DNA of 64,000 nucleotides from JBGRQA01 sp041725895 (GTDB taxonomy: Bacteria > Bacteroidota > Bacteroidia > Bacteroidales > Marinifilaceae). The notes under the pieces are model-generated. The model was given only the letters and a program-made list of their open reading frames with translations, was not told where the DNA came from and did not search any database. Positions 25,758-33,872 of the stretch are shown in pieces (positions within the stretch are counted from its first letter, which is position 1; every line of letters begins with the position of its first letter). The DNA lies in NCBI GenBank assembly GCA_041725895.1, contig JBGRQA010000013.1, forward strand, positions 62,001-126,000. Reading direction: 5' to 3'. Made by a program: the position numbers and the translations under genes.

Positions 25758-27893
25758 ATGAAAAACAATGGTAGTGTAACGATTCAGCAAATCCGTAAAA
25801 GAAATGGAAAGTTGGTCGCTTTCGATCCTCAGAAAATACAAAATGTAATATCAAAAGCCTTCATGGCAGTTGGAGTACAAAATGACGAATTACCGGGGGA
25901 GTGTGTGCAATTGGTATTGGATAGCCTCAAAGGTATAAATATTCCAACAGTTGAAGAGGTGCAGGATTTGGTGGAGCGAAGTCTGTTTGCTAAAAATCAG
26001 TTTGATGCTTTAAAGGCTTTTATTCTTTACCGTAAGCAGCACGAATCGGTAAGAAAAACAGGGGAGCTTTTTTCCAACCTGAATTTAGTGGAAGATTACC
26101 TGGACCTGCAGGATTGGCGGGTGAAGGAGAGTGCCAATTCCTCCTATTCACTTCAGGGCTTGAACCAACATATTTCAACCATTGTTAGTTCCCAGTATTG
26201 GACCAACAAAATCTATCCGAAAGAGATTGGGGATGCCCATAAGAAAGGAGCTCTTCATATTCACGATTTGGGATTCCTGAGTGTTTACTGTGTGGGCTGG
26301 GATCTGCAGGACCTTTTGCTAACAGGTTTCAAGGGAGCCACCGGTAAATTGGTGAGCAAACCGGCTAAGCACTTCAGAACAATACTGGGGCAAATTGTGA
26401 ATTTCTTCTATACCATGCAGGGGGAAGCTGCAGGAGCCCAGGCTTTCTCCAATTTCGACACCTATCTTGCTCCATTTATTCGTTACGATCAACTGGATCG
26501 GAAACAGGTAAAGCAAGCTTTGCAGGAATTCATGTTTAACATGAATGTTCCTACACGAGTGGGCTTTCAAACTCCTTTTACCAATATTACCATGGATTTG
26601 GTAATTCCGTCCTTTATGAAAGATCAGCCTGTTATTATTGGCGGAGAAATGCAGGAGAGCACCTACGGAGATTTTCAGGAGGAGCTGGAACTTTTCAATG
26701 CCGTATTTGCTGAAGTAATCGCAGAAGGTGATGCCAATGGCAGTGTTTTTTCCTTCCCAATTCCAACCTATAACATAACGCCCGATTTTGATTGGAACAA
26801 CCCCAATTATGAGAAAATTTGGGAAATCACCGCAAAGTATGGTATTCCCTATTTTTCCAACTTTGTAAATTCAGAACTGTCTCCCGACGATGTGCGAAGT
26901 ATGTGTTGTCGATTGCGATTGGACAAACGTGAACTGGCACATAGAGGCGGAGGTTTGTTTGGAGCGAATCCATTGACCGGATCGGTTGGAGTGGTAACCA
27001 TCAATTTGCCGCGATTGGGCTACGAGGCCAGCAATGAAGAGGAGTTCTTCAAGCGTTTGGCTCGATTGATGGAAATCGGGAAGAACAGTTTGGAGATCAA
27101 ACGAAAAGTGATTGAAACTTTCACCGAAAAAGGATTGTTCCCTTACTCCAGTTTCTACCTGCGCCATTTGAAGAAGAAGAACGGAAAATTCTGGCAGAAT
27201 CACTTCTCTACCATTGGTCTGGTGGGGATGAACGAGTGTTGTCTGAACTTTTTGGGAGAGGATTTGGTTTCGAAAAATGGCCATGCCTTTGCTTTGAAGG
27301 TGCTGCAATTTATGCGAAGCAAGCTGGAAGAGTTCCAGGAAGAAACAGGGAATATCTACAACCTGGAAGCAACTCCTGCAGAGGGAACTTCCTATCGTCT
27401 GGCTCGTTTGGATACCAAAATGTATGAGGATATCAAGGTGGCCAATCCCCAAAGTGTGAAAGAAGGGGCAGCTCCCTACTATACCAATTCCTCACAGCTT
27501 CCGGTTTATTTTACCGATGATCTGTTTGAGGCTCTGGAACTGCAGGATGATTTGCAAACCCAATACACAGGGGGAACGGTTTTCCATACTTTTATCGGGG
27601 AGAAGCAACTGCCTGTTGATTCGGTAAAAGCATTGATTCAAAAAGTAACAGCGAATTACCATTTGCCCTATATAACACTTTCGCCGACCTTCAGTATTTG
27701 TCCCGAACACGGTTACATTTACGGAGAGCATCCAATGTGTCCCAAATGCGCTGAGCAAGGCAGGGAAACCAAATGCGAAGTTTTTTCACGTATCGTTGGC
27801 TACCTTCGTCCTGTGGATCAGTGGAACGATGGAAAACGCCAGGAATTCTGCGAACGAAAACTGTTTGATAAGCGAATTCTGGAGACGAAATAG
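25758..27893 (+). CDS. nrdD: Anaerobic (class III) ribonucleoside-triphosphate reductase
   Basis: A 711-residue enzyme that makes deoxyribonucleotides from NTPs without oxygen. An N-terminal ATP-cone (IRKRNGKLVAFDPQKI, residues about 8-95) serves allosteric control. The catalytic domain follows. The C-terminus has the four-cysteine zinc site (CPEHGY...CPKCAEQGRETKC) and the glycyl-radical motif RIVGYLRP with G681. Length and order fit the family. The radical is installed by NrdG, encoded 187 bases downstream. A cobalamin riboswitch in the leader implies that expression falls when B12 is plentiful, probably because a B12-dependent class II reductase exists elsewhere in the genome. Confidence 0.97.
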   Translation: MKNNGSVTIQQIRKRNGKLVAFDPQKIQNVISKAFMAVGVQNDELPGECVQLVLDSLKGINIPTVEEVQDLVERSLFAKNQFDALKAFILYRKQHESVRKTGELFSNLNLVEDYLDLQDWRVKESANSSYSLQGLNQHISTIVSSQYWTNKIYPKEIGDAHKKGALHIHDLGFLSVYCVGWDLQDLLLTGFKGATGKLVSKPAKHFRTILGQIVNFFYTMQGEAAGAQAFSNFDTYLAPFIRYDQLDRKQVKQALQEFMFNMNVPTRVGFQTPFTNITMDLVIPSFMKDQPVIIGGEMQESTYGDFQEELELFNAVFAEVIAEGDANGSVFSFPIPTYNITPDFDWNNPNYEKIWEITAKYGIPYFSNFVNSELSPDDVRSMCCRLRLDKRELAHRGGGLFGANPLTGSVGVVTINLPRLGYEASNEEEFFKRLARLMEIGKNSLEIKRKVIETFTEKGLFPYSSFYLRHLKKKNGKFWQNHFSTIGLVGMNECCLNFLGEDLVSKNGHAFALKVLQFMRSKLEEFQEETGNIYNLEATPAEGTSYRLARLDTKMYEDIKVANPQSVKEGAAPYYTNSSQLPVYFTDDLFEALELQDDLQTQYTGGTVFHTFIGEKQLPVDSVKALIQKVTANYHLPYITLSPTFSICPEHGYIYGEHPMCPKCAEQGRETKCEVFSRIVGYLRPVDQWNDGKRQEFCERKLFDKRILETK

Positions 27894-27956
27894 ACCAACT
27901 ATTGGTATTTGGCTATTGGTCCCGTAGGGATACGGAGGATAATATTCTAGTAAAAT

Positions 27957-28023
27957 ACCACAGAGGGGCACAAAGTACATCACGGAGTATCACAAAGTAT
28001 TCTTAGTGTTCCTTCGTGGTGAA
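27957..28023. repeat. CACAGAG/CACAAAG-rich degenerate repeat between nrdD and nrdG
   Basis: The stretch is a string of words of the type CACAGAG, CACAAAG, CACGGAG and CACAAAG, bounded by ACCAC and GTGGT, and followed by a T-run. Similar short degenerate strings recur in intergenic DNA of many Bacteroidota; another variant flanks the GxxExxY pseudogene in this window. It contains no gene. Confidence 0.55.
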
Positions 28024-28079
28024 ATTTTTTAGTCTTGGAAATTCTTGTTACTAATTTCTTGCTACTAACAACTTAACTT

Positions 28080-28787
28080 ATGCTAATTTCAGGTTTCATT
28101 AAGAATAGTTTGATTGACTTTCCGGGAAAGATTTCCTCCGTAATTTTTACCCAGGGTTGCAATTTGCGCTGTAAATTTTGCCACAACTACGAGCTCATCC
28201 CTCGCGGTCTGCAGGAGGAGGATGTTTTTCTGGAGGTGGAAGTGCTGCAGTATTTGGAACGAAGTAGACGATTGATCGACGCCCTTGTAATAACCGGGGG
28301 AGAACCCTGTCTTCAGCCCGATCTGGTGCAATTCATCCGCAAGGTGAAGGACATGGGCCTGAAGGTGAAACTGGATACCAATGGTACCGATCCGGGCAAA
28401 TTGGAATACCTGTTGGAGCAGAATCTTGTAGATTACGTGGCCATGGATGTGAAGGCTCCCTTGGATTTAATGGCCTATCGCAAATTGGTGGGCGATCAGT
28501 TCTCCCGAAATGCAATGGCAAGGGTAAAGGCCTCCATTGAATTGATTAAGAACTCAGAAATCCCCTATGAATTCCGCACCACCCTGATACGCGAATGTCA
28601 TCCCCAAGAGCACATTCGTACCATTTGCAATCAGCTGAAAGGGGCCCGAAAATATACCCTCCAGCAGTTTGCTCCTGAAAAGGTATTGGATCAATCCTTT
28701 GCCCTCTATTCAGGCTATGATTGCTCAGACCTGGAAGAGCTAAAGAGTCAGGATGCCGATTTGATTGAGGAAATCCATATCATTTAA
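28080..28787 (+). CDS. nrdG: Anaerobic ribonucleoside-triphosphate reductase activating protein
   Basis: A 235-residue radical-SAM protein. The cluster motif is GCNLRCKFCHN with C27, C31 and C34; a GGEP motif (ITGGEPCLQPDL) follows for SAM binding. It produces the 5'-deoxyadenosyl radical that forms the glycyl radical on NrdD. The N-terminal words GFIKNSLIDFPGKIS are those of the longer NrdG type common in anaerobes and archaea rather than of the short E. coli protein. It lies downstream of nrdD on the same strand, separated by 186 bases that include a degenerate repeat; co-transcription under the riboswitch is likely. A terminator follows at 28835. Confidence 0.95.
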   Translation: MLISGFIKNSLIDFPGKISSVIFTQGCNLRCKFCHNYELIPRGLQEEDVFLEVEVLQYLERSRRLIDALVITGGEPCLQPDLVQFIRKVKDMGLKVKLDTNGTDPGKLEYLLEQNLVDYVAMDVKAPLDLMAYRKLVGDQFSRNAMARVKASIELIKNSEIPYEFRTTLIRECHPQEHIRTICNQLKGARKYTLQQFAPEKVLDQSFALYSGYDCSDLEELKSQDADLIEEIHII

Positions 28788-28834
28788 AATATAGTCTGTT
28801 CCCAATTTCATTGCTACCGAATGAAAGACTAAAG

Positions 28835-28862
28835 CCACTAAGATTTTTCTTGGTGGTTTTTT
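28835..28862 (+). terminator. Rho-independent terminator after nrdG
   Basis: A 9-bp stem (CCACTAAGA / TCTTGGTGG, one G-U pair) with a short T loop is followed directly by a run of six T. It lies 48 bases after the nrdG stop. Confidence 0.85.
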
Positions 28863-29031
28863 ATATTTTCTAATTCTTGGGATAACCTTACCTAAATTTT
28901 TTCCTTACCCACTTCTGGAAATAAGAGTCATAACTCTTATTATTCCTACCTAGCAATTCCACCTAAGTAATCCGATCAGCGAACTAGCTCTTGTAAAGAA
29001 AAAGATAAAAAAATCCAAAAATATTCAATCT

Positions 29032-29047
29032 TGTAACATAGGTTACA
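29032..29047. promoter_or_regulatory. Crp/Fnr-type (HcpR-like) operator upstream of hcp
   Basis: TGTAACATAGGTTACA, identical in all 16 bases to the site upstream of the DUF1858 operon at 10028. Its centre lies 29.5 bases before the -7 box, again identical. Crp/Fnr-family regulators such as HcpR are known to control hcp in anaerobes; the regulator is not encoded in the window. Confidence 0.78.
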
Positions 29048-29068
29048 CTTTTTCCCCTTCACTTGTCT

Positions 29069-29076
29069 CATCTTTG
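29069..29076 (+). promoter_or_regulatory. -7 box of hcp
   Basis: CATCTTTG matches the Bacteroidota consensus TAnnTTTG except for the first base. A leader of about 145 bases would separate it from the hcp ATG. Confidence 0.5.
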
Positions 29077-29224
29077 TGGTATCGAAAGGCGAGAAGTATT
29101 CAAAATGATGTACTTCAAAAAATATCACAAGTTCGATTTTTTACTGGACATTGATTTTTAGTCTTCGTAACTTAAGTAGAATTATAGAAAACACCAGGAA
29201 TAAATAATACTAAAAATTGAAACT

Positions 29225-30871
29225 ATGAGCATGTTTTGTTATCAATGTCAGGAAGCCTCTAAGGGCGTAGGATGTACCATCAAAGGAGTATGTGGTAAGA
29301 CCGATGAGGTTGCCAACATTCAGGATCTGTTGATGTATGTATTGAAAGGAATCTCTGTATACAGCACCAAGGCTCGTGAGGCCGGTATTGAGAACGAGAA
29401 AGTGAATCACTTTGTGATGAACGGATTGTTCATGACCATTACCAATGCCAACTTCGATAAAGCCAAATTCGTTGAAACAATTCGTGAAGGTTTGAAGCTT
29501 CGTGAGGAGATCAGGAAGCAAGCCGAGGATGCGGGAGTCGTATTCGGTGAGGTTCACCACTCTGCAACCTGGTTCGCCGACAGCGAGAATGATTTTGATG
29601 CAAAAGCACGCGTAGTTGGGATTCTGACCACTCAAAACGAAGATGTTCGTTCCTTGAGAGAGTTGATGATCTATGGTTTGAAAGGTTTTGCTGCTTACAC
29701 AGAGCACGCTGTAAACCTGGGGACAGAGAAGCCGGAACTGTATGCCTACATGCAAAAGGCTCTTGTTTCTACCCTTGATGATACTCTTTCTGTTGATGAG
29801 TTGGTTGCCAACGTAATGGAGTGTGGTAAGTATGGTGTAGATGCTATGGCCACCCTGGACGCTGCCAACACTTCCAGCTATGGGAATCCCGAAATCACTT
29901 CCGTGAACATTGGTGTGAGCGACAAGCCAGGTATCCTGATCTCCGGTCACGATTTGAAGGACATGGAAGAGCTGTTGAAGCAAACCGAAGGAACCGGAGT
30001 GGATGTATACACTCACTCAGAGATGTTGCCAGCCAACTACTATCCAGCATTTAAGAAATACAAGCACTTTGTAGGAAACTACGGTAATGCATGGTGGAAG
30101 CAGAACGAGGAGTTCGAGACTTTCAACGGACCTATTTTGTTCACCACCAACTGTATTGTTCCTCCAAAGGGTAACGTTACCTTTAAGGATAAGGTTTTCA
30201 CAACCGGTGCTTCCGGATTCCCCGGATACAAGCACATTGAGAAGGATGCCAACGGCAAGAAGGACTTCTCTGAAATCATTGAGTTGGCCAAGACTTGTGC
30301 TGTTCCAACCGAGATTGAAACTGGAGAGATCGTTGGCGGATTTGCACACAACCAAGTACTGCAATTGGCCGATAAGGTTGTTGATGCAGTGAAATCAGGT
30401 GCTATCCGTAAGTTCTTTGTAATGGCCGGATGTGACGGTAGAATGAAGGATCGTAACTACTACACCGAATTTGCTGAGAAGTTGCCACAAGATACTGTAA
30501 TCTTGACTGCAGGTTGTGCCAAGTACCGTTACAACAAGCTGCCTTTGGGTGACATCGGTGGAATTCCAAGAGTTCTGGATGCAGGTCAGTGTAACGACTC
30601 CTACTCATTGGCAGTAATTGCTCTGAAACTGAAAGAGGTATTCGAACTGAACGATATCAATGAGTTGCCAATAGCATACAACATTGCATGGTACGAGCAA
30701 AAGGCCGTAATTGTACTATTGGCTCTGCTTCACCTGGGTGTGAAGAACATTCACTTAGGACCTACATTGCCAGCTTTCCTGTCACCTAATGTAGCTAAGG
30801 TATTGGTAGAGACTTTCGGAATTGCTCCAATCGGAACTGTAGATGAAGATATGGAATTGTTCCTAAACTAA
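29225..30871 (+). CDS. hcp: Hydroxylamine reductase / hybrid cluster protein
   Basis: A 548-residue Hcp. The N-terminal cysteines C5, C8, C17 and C23 have the CX2CX8CX5C spacing of the class I proteins of strict anaerobes, which hold a [4Fe-4S] cluster. Cysteines of the hybrid Fe-S-O cluster appear in TNCIVPP, AGCDGRMKDR, TAGCAKYRYN and AGQCNDSYS, with the nearby acidic ligands. Hcp reduces NO to N2O (and hydroxylamine to ammonia) and acts in nitrosative stress. No hcr reductase gene is adjacent. It has its own promoter with a Crp/Fnr-type palindrome shared with the operon at 10 kb. A terminator-like hairpin follows before the cupin gene. Confidence 0.97.
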   Translation: MSMFCYQCQEASKGVGCTIKGVCGKTDEVANIQDLLMYVLKGISVYSTKAREAGIENEKVNHFVMNGLFMTITNANFDKAKFVETIREGLKLREEIRKQAEDAGVVFGEVHHSATWFADSENDFDAKARVVGILTTQNEDVRSLRELMIYGLKGFAAYTEHAVNLGTEKPELYAYMQKALVSTLDDTLSVDELVANVMECGKYGVDAMATLDAANTSSYGNPEITSVNIGVSDKPGILISGHDLKDMEELLKQTEGTGVDVYTHSEMLPANYYPAFKKYKHFVGNYGNAWWKQNEEFETFNGPILFTTNCIVPPKGNVTFKDKVFTTGASGFPGYKHIEKDANGKKDFSEIIELAKTCAVPTEIETGEIVGGFAHNQVLQLADKVVDAVKSGAIRKFFVMAGCDGRMKDRNYYTEFAEKLPQDTVILTAGCAKYRYNKLPLGDIGGIPRVLDAGQCNDSYSLAVIALKLKEVFELNDINELPIAYNIAWYEQKAVIVLLALLHLGVKNIHLGPTLPAFLSPNVAKVLVETFGIAPIGTVDEDMELFLN

Positions 30872-30961
30872 GGATTCGTTTCAAGTGGCAAGTTACAAGT
30901 AGCAGGAATAGTTGACACTTGTTTCAAATACCTTGAATAACTTATAAGTAACAAATTTATT

Positions 30962-30999
30962 GGGCTCTTTCAGTTGTATTTCTGATTGAGCCCTTTTTT
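30962..30999 (+). terminator. Rho-independent terminator after hcp
   Basis: GGGCTC and GAGCCC form the base of a stem that continues with TCAG/CTGA after symmetric internal T pairs, followed by six T. It lies between hcp and the cupin gene, so the cupin is expressed either by read-through or from a weak promoter of its own. Confidence 0.8.
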
Positions 31000-31012
31000 A
31001 AACCGAATTGAT

Positions 31013-31339
31013 ATGATCCCAGGATTTTTTAAAGGCAAAGCCTACAATTTCGAAAAAGAAGTGAGTTACGCAGAAGGAGCAGTTGTAAGTAAAACCATTC
31101 TGAAGAACGATGCAGGAAATGTTACCCTGTTTTCCTTCGACAAAGGGCAAGGCTTGAGTGAACATACAGCCCCCTTCGATGCTATTGTTCAGGTTTTGGA
31201 TGGCAAAGCCGAAATCCAAATTGACGGACATCCCAATGTATTGGAAGCAGGAGAGAGCATTATCATGCCGGCCAATATACCTCATGCCCTGGTGGCAGTA
31301 GAGCGCTTCAAAATGCAATTGATCATGATCAAGGGCTAG
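31013..31339 (+). CDS. Small cupin-domain protein
   Basis: A 108-residue single cupin barrel. The first motif is modified (LSEHTAPFDAIVQVLDGKAEIQID), keeping one histidine, and the second reads GESIIMPANIPHALVAVERFKM with a PxxxPH. Such proteins bind a metal or small ligand; the activity here is unknown. ATG at 31013 is taken as the start, because an upstream TTG in frame would lie inside the terminator hairpin. Small cupins are often found beside hcp in anaerobes, which fits a role in the same response. Confidence 0.8.
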   Translation: MIPGFFKGKAYNFEKEVSYAEGAVVSKTILKNDAGNVTLFSFDKGQGLSEHTAPFDAIVQVLDGKAEIQIDGHPNVLEAGESIIMPANIPHALVAVERFKMQLIMIKG

Positions 31340-31373
31340 TGAATCTTTTCGGTTTTGTGGCGTAGGAAAATCC

Positions 31374-31413
31374 CACGCAAAGGGCGCAATAAATACACGC
31401 AAAATTCGCAAAG
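31374..31413 (+). repeat. CGCAAAG-rich repeat, left copy flanking the GxxExxY pseudogene
   Basis: A 40-base string built from CACGCAAAG, GGCGCAA, CACGCAAAA and TTCGCAAAG. The same string in reverse orientation occurs at 32037-32078, on the other side of the GxxExxY gene. Confidence 0.65.
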
Positions 31414-31487
31414 TCAGAATAGGAGAAAATATAGATATCGGAAAATTTTTTCCAGAGAAGTTAATTGAATAAGTATTTAAAATAAAG

Positions 31488-31865
31488 TTATAACTTATTG
31501 ACTACTCTATGGATATTGTTTTTGAGAGTTTTAGTATTGAAGTTGATCAAAAGTCCTAATTTAAGACCGGATAGTTTTAAGTAAGTCAAAAGTTGGGCAA
31601 AATGAACAGGAGCCAGATTTTCTACTGCTTTTATTTCAACAATTACTTTGTTTTCAACTAATAAATCCATTCGATACTCAATTTACTGTTTTACTTTCTT
31701 ATAGATAAAAGGCATTGGAACTTGATGTTTTACATTTAATCCAATTTCTTTAAGATCAAACATCAGGGCATTCTCATAGGCCGATTCCAATAAGCCCGGA
31801 CCAATATTTTTATGGATTTCGATCGCTTTTCCGATTATTTTGTAAGAAATTTCATTTTCGTGCAT
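31488..31865 (-). pseudogene. GxxExxY family protein, broken by an in-frame stop
   Basis: The reading frame starts at ATG 31865 with MHENEISYKIIGKAIEIH, contains the family signature GPGLLESAYENAL, reaches KKVKQ and then meets TAA at 31683-31685. The same frame continues without shift as IEYRMDLLVENKVIVEIK and carries the conserved C-terminal half (APVHFAQLLTYLKLSGLKLGLLINFN) to a stop at 31488. So a full-length gene of about 125 codons is interrupted by one nonsense codon. It lies alone between inverted CGCAAAG-rich repeats. The family is of unknown function and widely transferred among environmental bacteria; the conserved VEIKA segment recalls PD-(D/E)XK nuclease folds. A sequencing error at one base is the alternative. 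Confidence 0.85.
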
Positions 31866-32036
31866 TTCAAGAGATTTTGAATATTGGTTTGCAATTTATA
31901 AGTTGATTGTCTGATTAAATTATGAAATAATTAATTGAATATGAAAAAGAATTCTCTTTGAAAGTTTTTCTTACGCGGTTGCAAAATACATTATCTTAGT
32001 TTTTTGTATTGTTAATTGTGACGAATGCTTTAAATG
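31866..32036. other. AT-rich stretch upstream of the GxxExxY pseudogene
   Basis: AT-rich DNA between the start of the pseudogene and the right flanking repeat. No gene or hairpin is apparent. Confidence 0.4.
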
Positions 32037-32078
32037 CTTTGCGGTTTTTGCGTGATTTTTTTTTGCGGATTTTGCGAG
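32037..32078 (-). repeat. CGCAAAG-rich repeat, right copy in inverted orientation
   Basis: Read on the minus strand it is a string of CGCAAAA, CCGCAAA, CACGCAAAAA and CCGCAAAG, homologous to the left copy at 31374. The two copies bracket the GxxExxY pseudogene as an inverted pair about 660 bases apart. Confidence 0.65.
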
Positions 32079-32201
32079 GATAAATAACACAATGTAGCAG
32101 TAATGTATTTTTTAGTCTTTAAGATCGAATTCATTTTAAGAATTGGTCTACCTAGTTAGTATTGTAAACGATTCTTTAAATAACCAAACATATTTTACTT
32201 C

Positions 32202-33761
32202 ATGAGTAAAAAGAATTGGCTCCAATTTTTTAAGAAGTACCATAAATATCCATCCCTGGTACTCTCTCTCTTTATCCTCCTTTTTGCGGTTTCCGGAATC
32301 GTTCTGAATCACCGTCAACTGTTTTCCTCCCTTGATGTGAATCGATCGGTACTGCCCGAAGATTATCATTACACGCATTGGAACAAGGCAGCGGTAAAGG
32401 GAAGTGTACAATTAGCCGGGGATACAGCTGTGATCTATGGCAATATTGGGGCCTGGAAGACTCATGACAACTACCAGACATTCCAGGATTTCAATCAGGG
32501 ACTTCCTGAGGGAATGGACAACCGAAAAGTGGAAAGGATGCTCAAGACTTCCCGGGGGGAATTGTATGCTGGCACCCTATTCGGATTGTATCGATTGAAA
32601 TCGAACCAGGAGAGTTGGCAAAAGGTTTCCCTTCCGGTAAAGGAGGAGCGAATCGTTGACCTGCTGGAGGTAAAGGATTCCCTATACGTGATGACTCGTT
32701 CCCATATCCTGGTAGGTGATTGTGCCGGCAGGAATTTCAAAGTAATTGTTCTTCCTGCTCCGGATGATTACGATGGCAAGATGAGTCTTTTTCTTACCCT
32801 CTGGCAAATTCACAGCGGAGAAGTATTTGGAACCCTGGGTCAGCTCTTTGTGGATTTTCTCGGATTGGTGTTTATTGCACTCGCCCTATCGGGATTGGTT
32901 TACTTTTTCTTTCCCGGTTGGATTCGTCGCCGGAAGCGAAAGCAGAAACCTGTGATAAGGAAAGCTCGTTTTCTCAAATTTAACCTGAAATGGCACAACC
33001 GTTTGGGTGCCTGGTTGCTTGGTTTCCTGATTGTACTCACCTTTACCGGGATGTTTCTTCGTCCGCCATTGCTTATTGCCATAGCCAATAGCCGGGTGGA
33101 TAAGTTGCCCTATACTCACCTGGACAACCCCAATCCCTGGTTCGATCAACTGCGTCGTCTCCTTTACGACGAGGAATTGGATCGGTTTCTGATCGCAACA
33201 GCTGGCAAGGTGTACTATTCCGATGATCATTTTACCGGCACCATTCGCAGCTATTCCCATCAGCCACCCATATCGGTGATGGGGGTGAATGTATTCGAAA
33301 AGCTGAAATCGGGTGATTACCTTGTGGGTTCCTTTAGCGGTATTTTCCGTTGGATTCCGGAAAAGACTTTTGTAATGGATTACATTACCCGTCGTCCTCA
33401 TGTGCCCCTGAAAACCATGGGACCACCCATATCCGCCCATCCCATAGCGGGATATTTAAAGGATGCAAATGGGCAGGAGATTCTGTTCGATTACAATCTT
33501 GGTGCCGGCAATCTTACCAGTGGCAATGGTTTTACACCAATGCCCAGGCAGATTGCCCAAAGTTCATTTTCACTCTGGAATCTGGCCCTGGAAATCCATA
33601 CGGCTCGTTTCTACCGAATTTTCTTCGGAAAATACTACATTCTTTTCATTCCATTGGCTGGGCTGACCATCCTGTTTATTCTGATTACCGGATACATGGC
33701 CTACCGCTTGGGGCACCGGAAAAAAAGAAAGGGGAGAAGAGTAAGACCGGCTAAGAGCTAA
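32202..33761 (+). CDS. PepSY-associated membrane protein
   Basis: A 519-residue inner-membrane protein. The first helix (about 16-36, SLVLSLFILLFAVSGIVLNH) is the PepSY-associated TM motif with its conserved histidine; further helices lie near 208-235, 272-292 and 476-503. The large loop between the first two helices and the one between the third and last are periplasmic and have beta-rich WD-like strands. In Bacteroidota such proteins are often linked to TonB-dependent iron uptake as putative ferric reductases; no TonB receptor is encoded beside it here. It is a single gene, convergent with the OmpA-family gene. Confidence 0.85.
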   Translation: MSKKNWLQFFKKYHKYPSLVLSLFILLFAVSGIVLNHRQLFSSLDVNRSVLPEDYHYTHWNKAAVKGSVQLAGDTAVIYGNIGAWKTHDNYQTFQDFNQGLPEGMDNRKVERMLKTSRGELYAGTLFGLYRLKSNQESWQKVSLPVKEERIVDLLEVKDSLYVMTRSHILVGDCAGRNFKVIVLPAPDDYDGKMSLFLTLWQIHSGEVFGTLGQLFVDFLGLVFIALALSGLVYFFFPGWIRRRKRKQKPVIRKARFLKFNLKWHNRLGAWLLGFLIVLTFTGMFLRPPLLIAIANSRVDKLPYTHLDNPNPWFDQLRRLLYDEELDRFLIATAGKVYYSDDHFTGTIRSYSHQPPISVMGVNVFEKLKSGDYLVGSFSGIFRWIPEKTFVMDYITRRPHVPLKTMGPPISAHPIAGYLKDANGQEILFDYNLGAGNLTSGNGFTPMPRQIAQSSFSLWNLALEIHTARFYRIFFGKYYILFIPLAGLTILFILITGYMAYRLGHRKKRKGRRVRPAKS

Positions 33762-33824
33762 GTTTTTAGTAATACAGAGATGTACAGGAAAGTTCCTAGG
33801 TGCCCTTGTAAATCCGTACTCCGT

Positions 33825-33849
33825 TAGCCCCGCCTTTCCTCCGGGGCTA
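33825..33849. terminator. Bidirectional terminator-like hairpin
   Basis: An 8-bp perfect GC-rich stem (TAGCCCCG / CGGGGCTA) with a 9-base loop lies between the convergent PepSY and OmpA-family genes. T-tracts are weak on both sides. Confidence 0.55.
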
Positions 33850-33872
33850 CTATAAATTCAATGTTTCAAAGA

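Noticed and set aside
27957..28023. Small RNA gene between nrdD and nrdG
   Set aside because: The ACCAC/GTGGT arms enclose a degenerate CACAAAG string of a kind that also occurs near the GxxExxY gene; a repeat explains it better.
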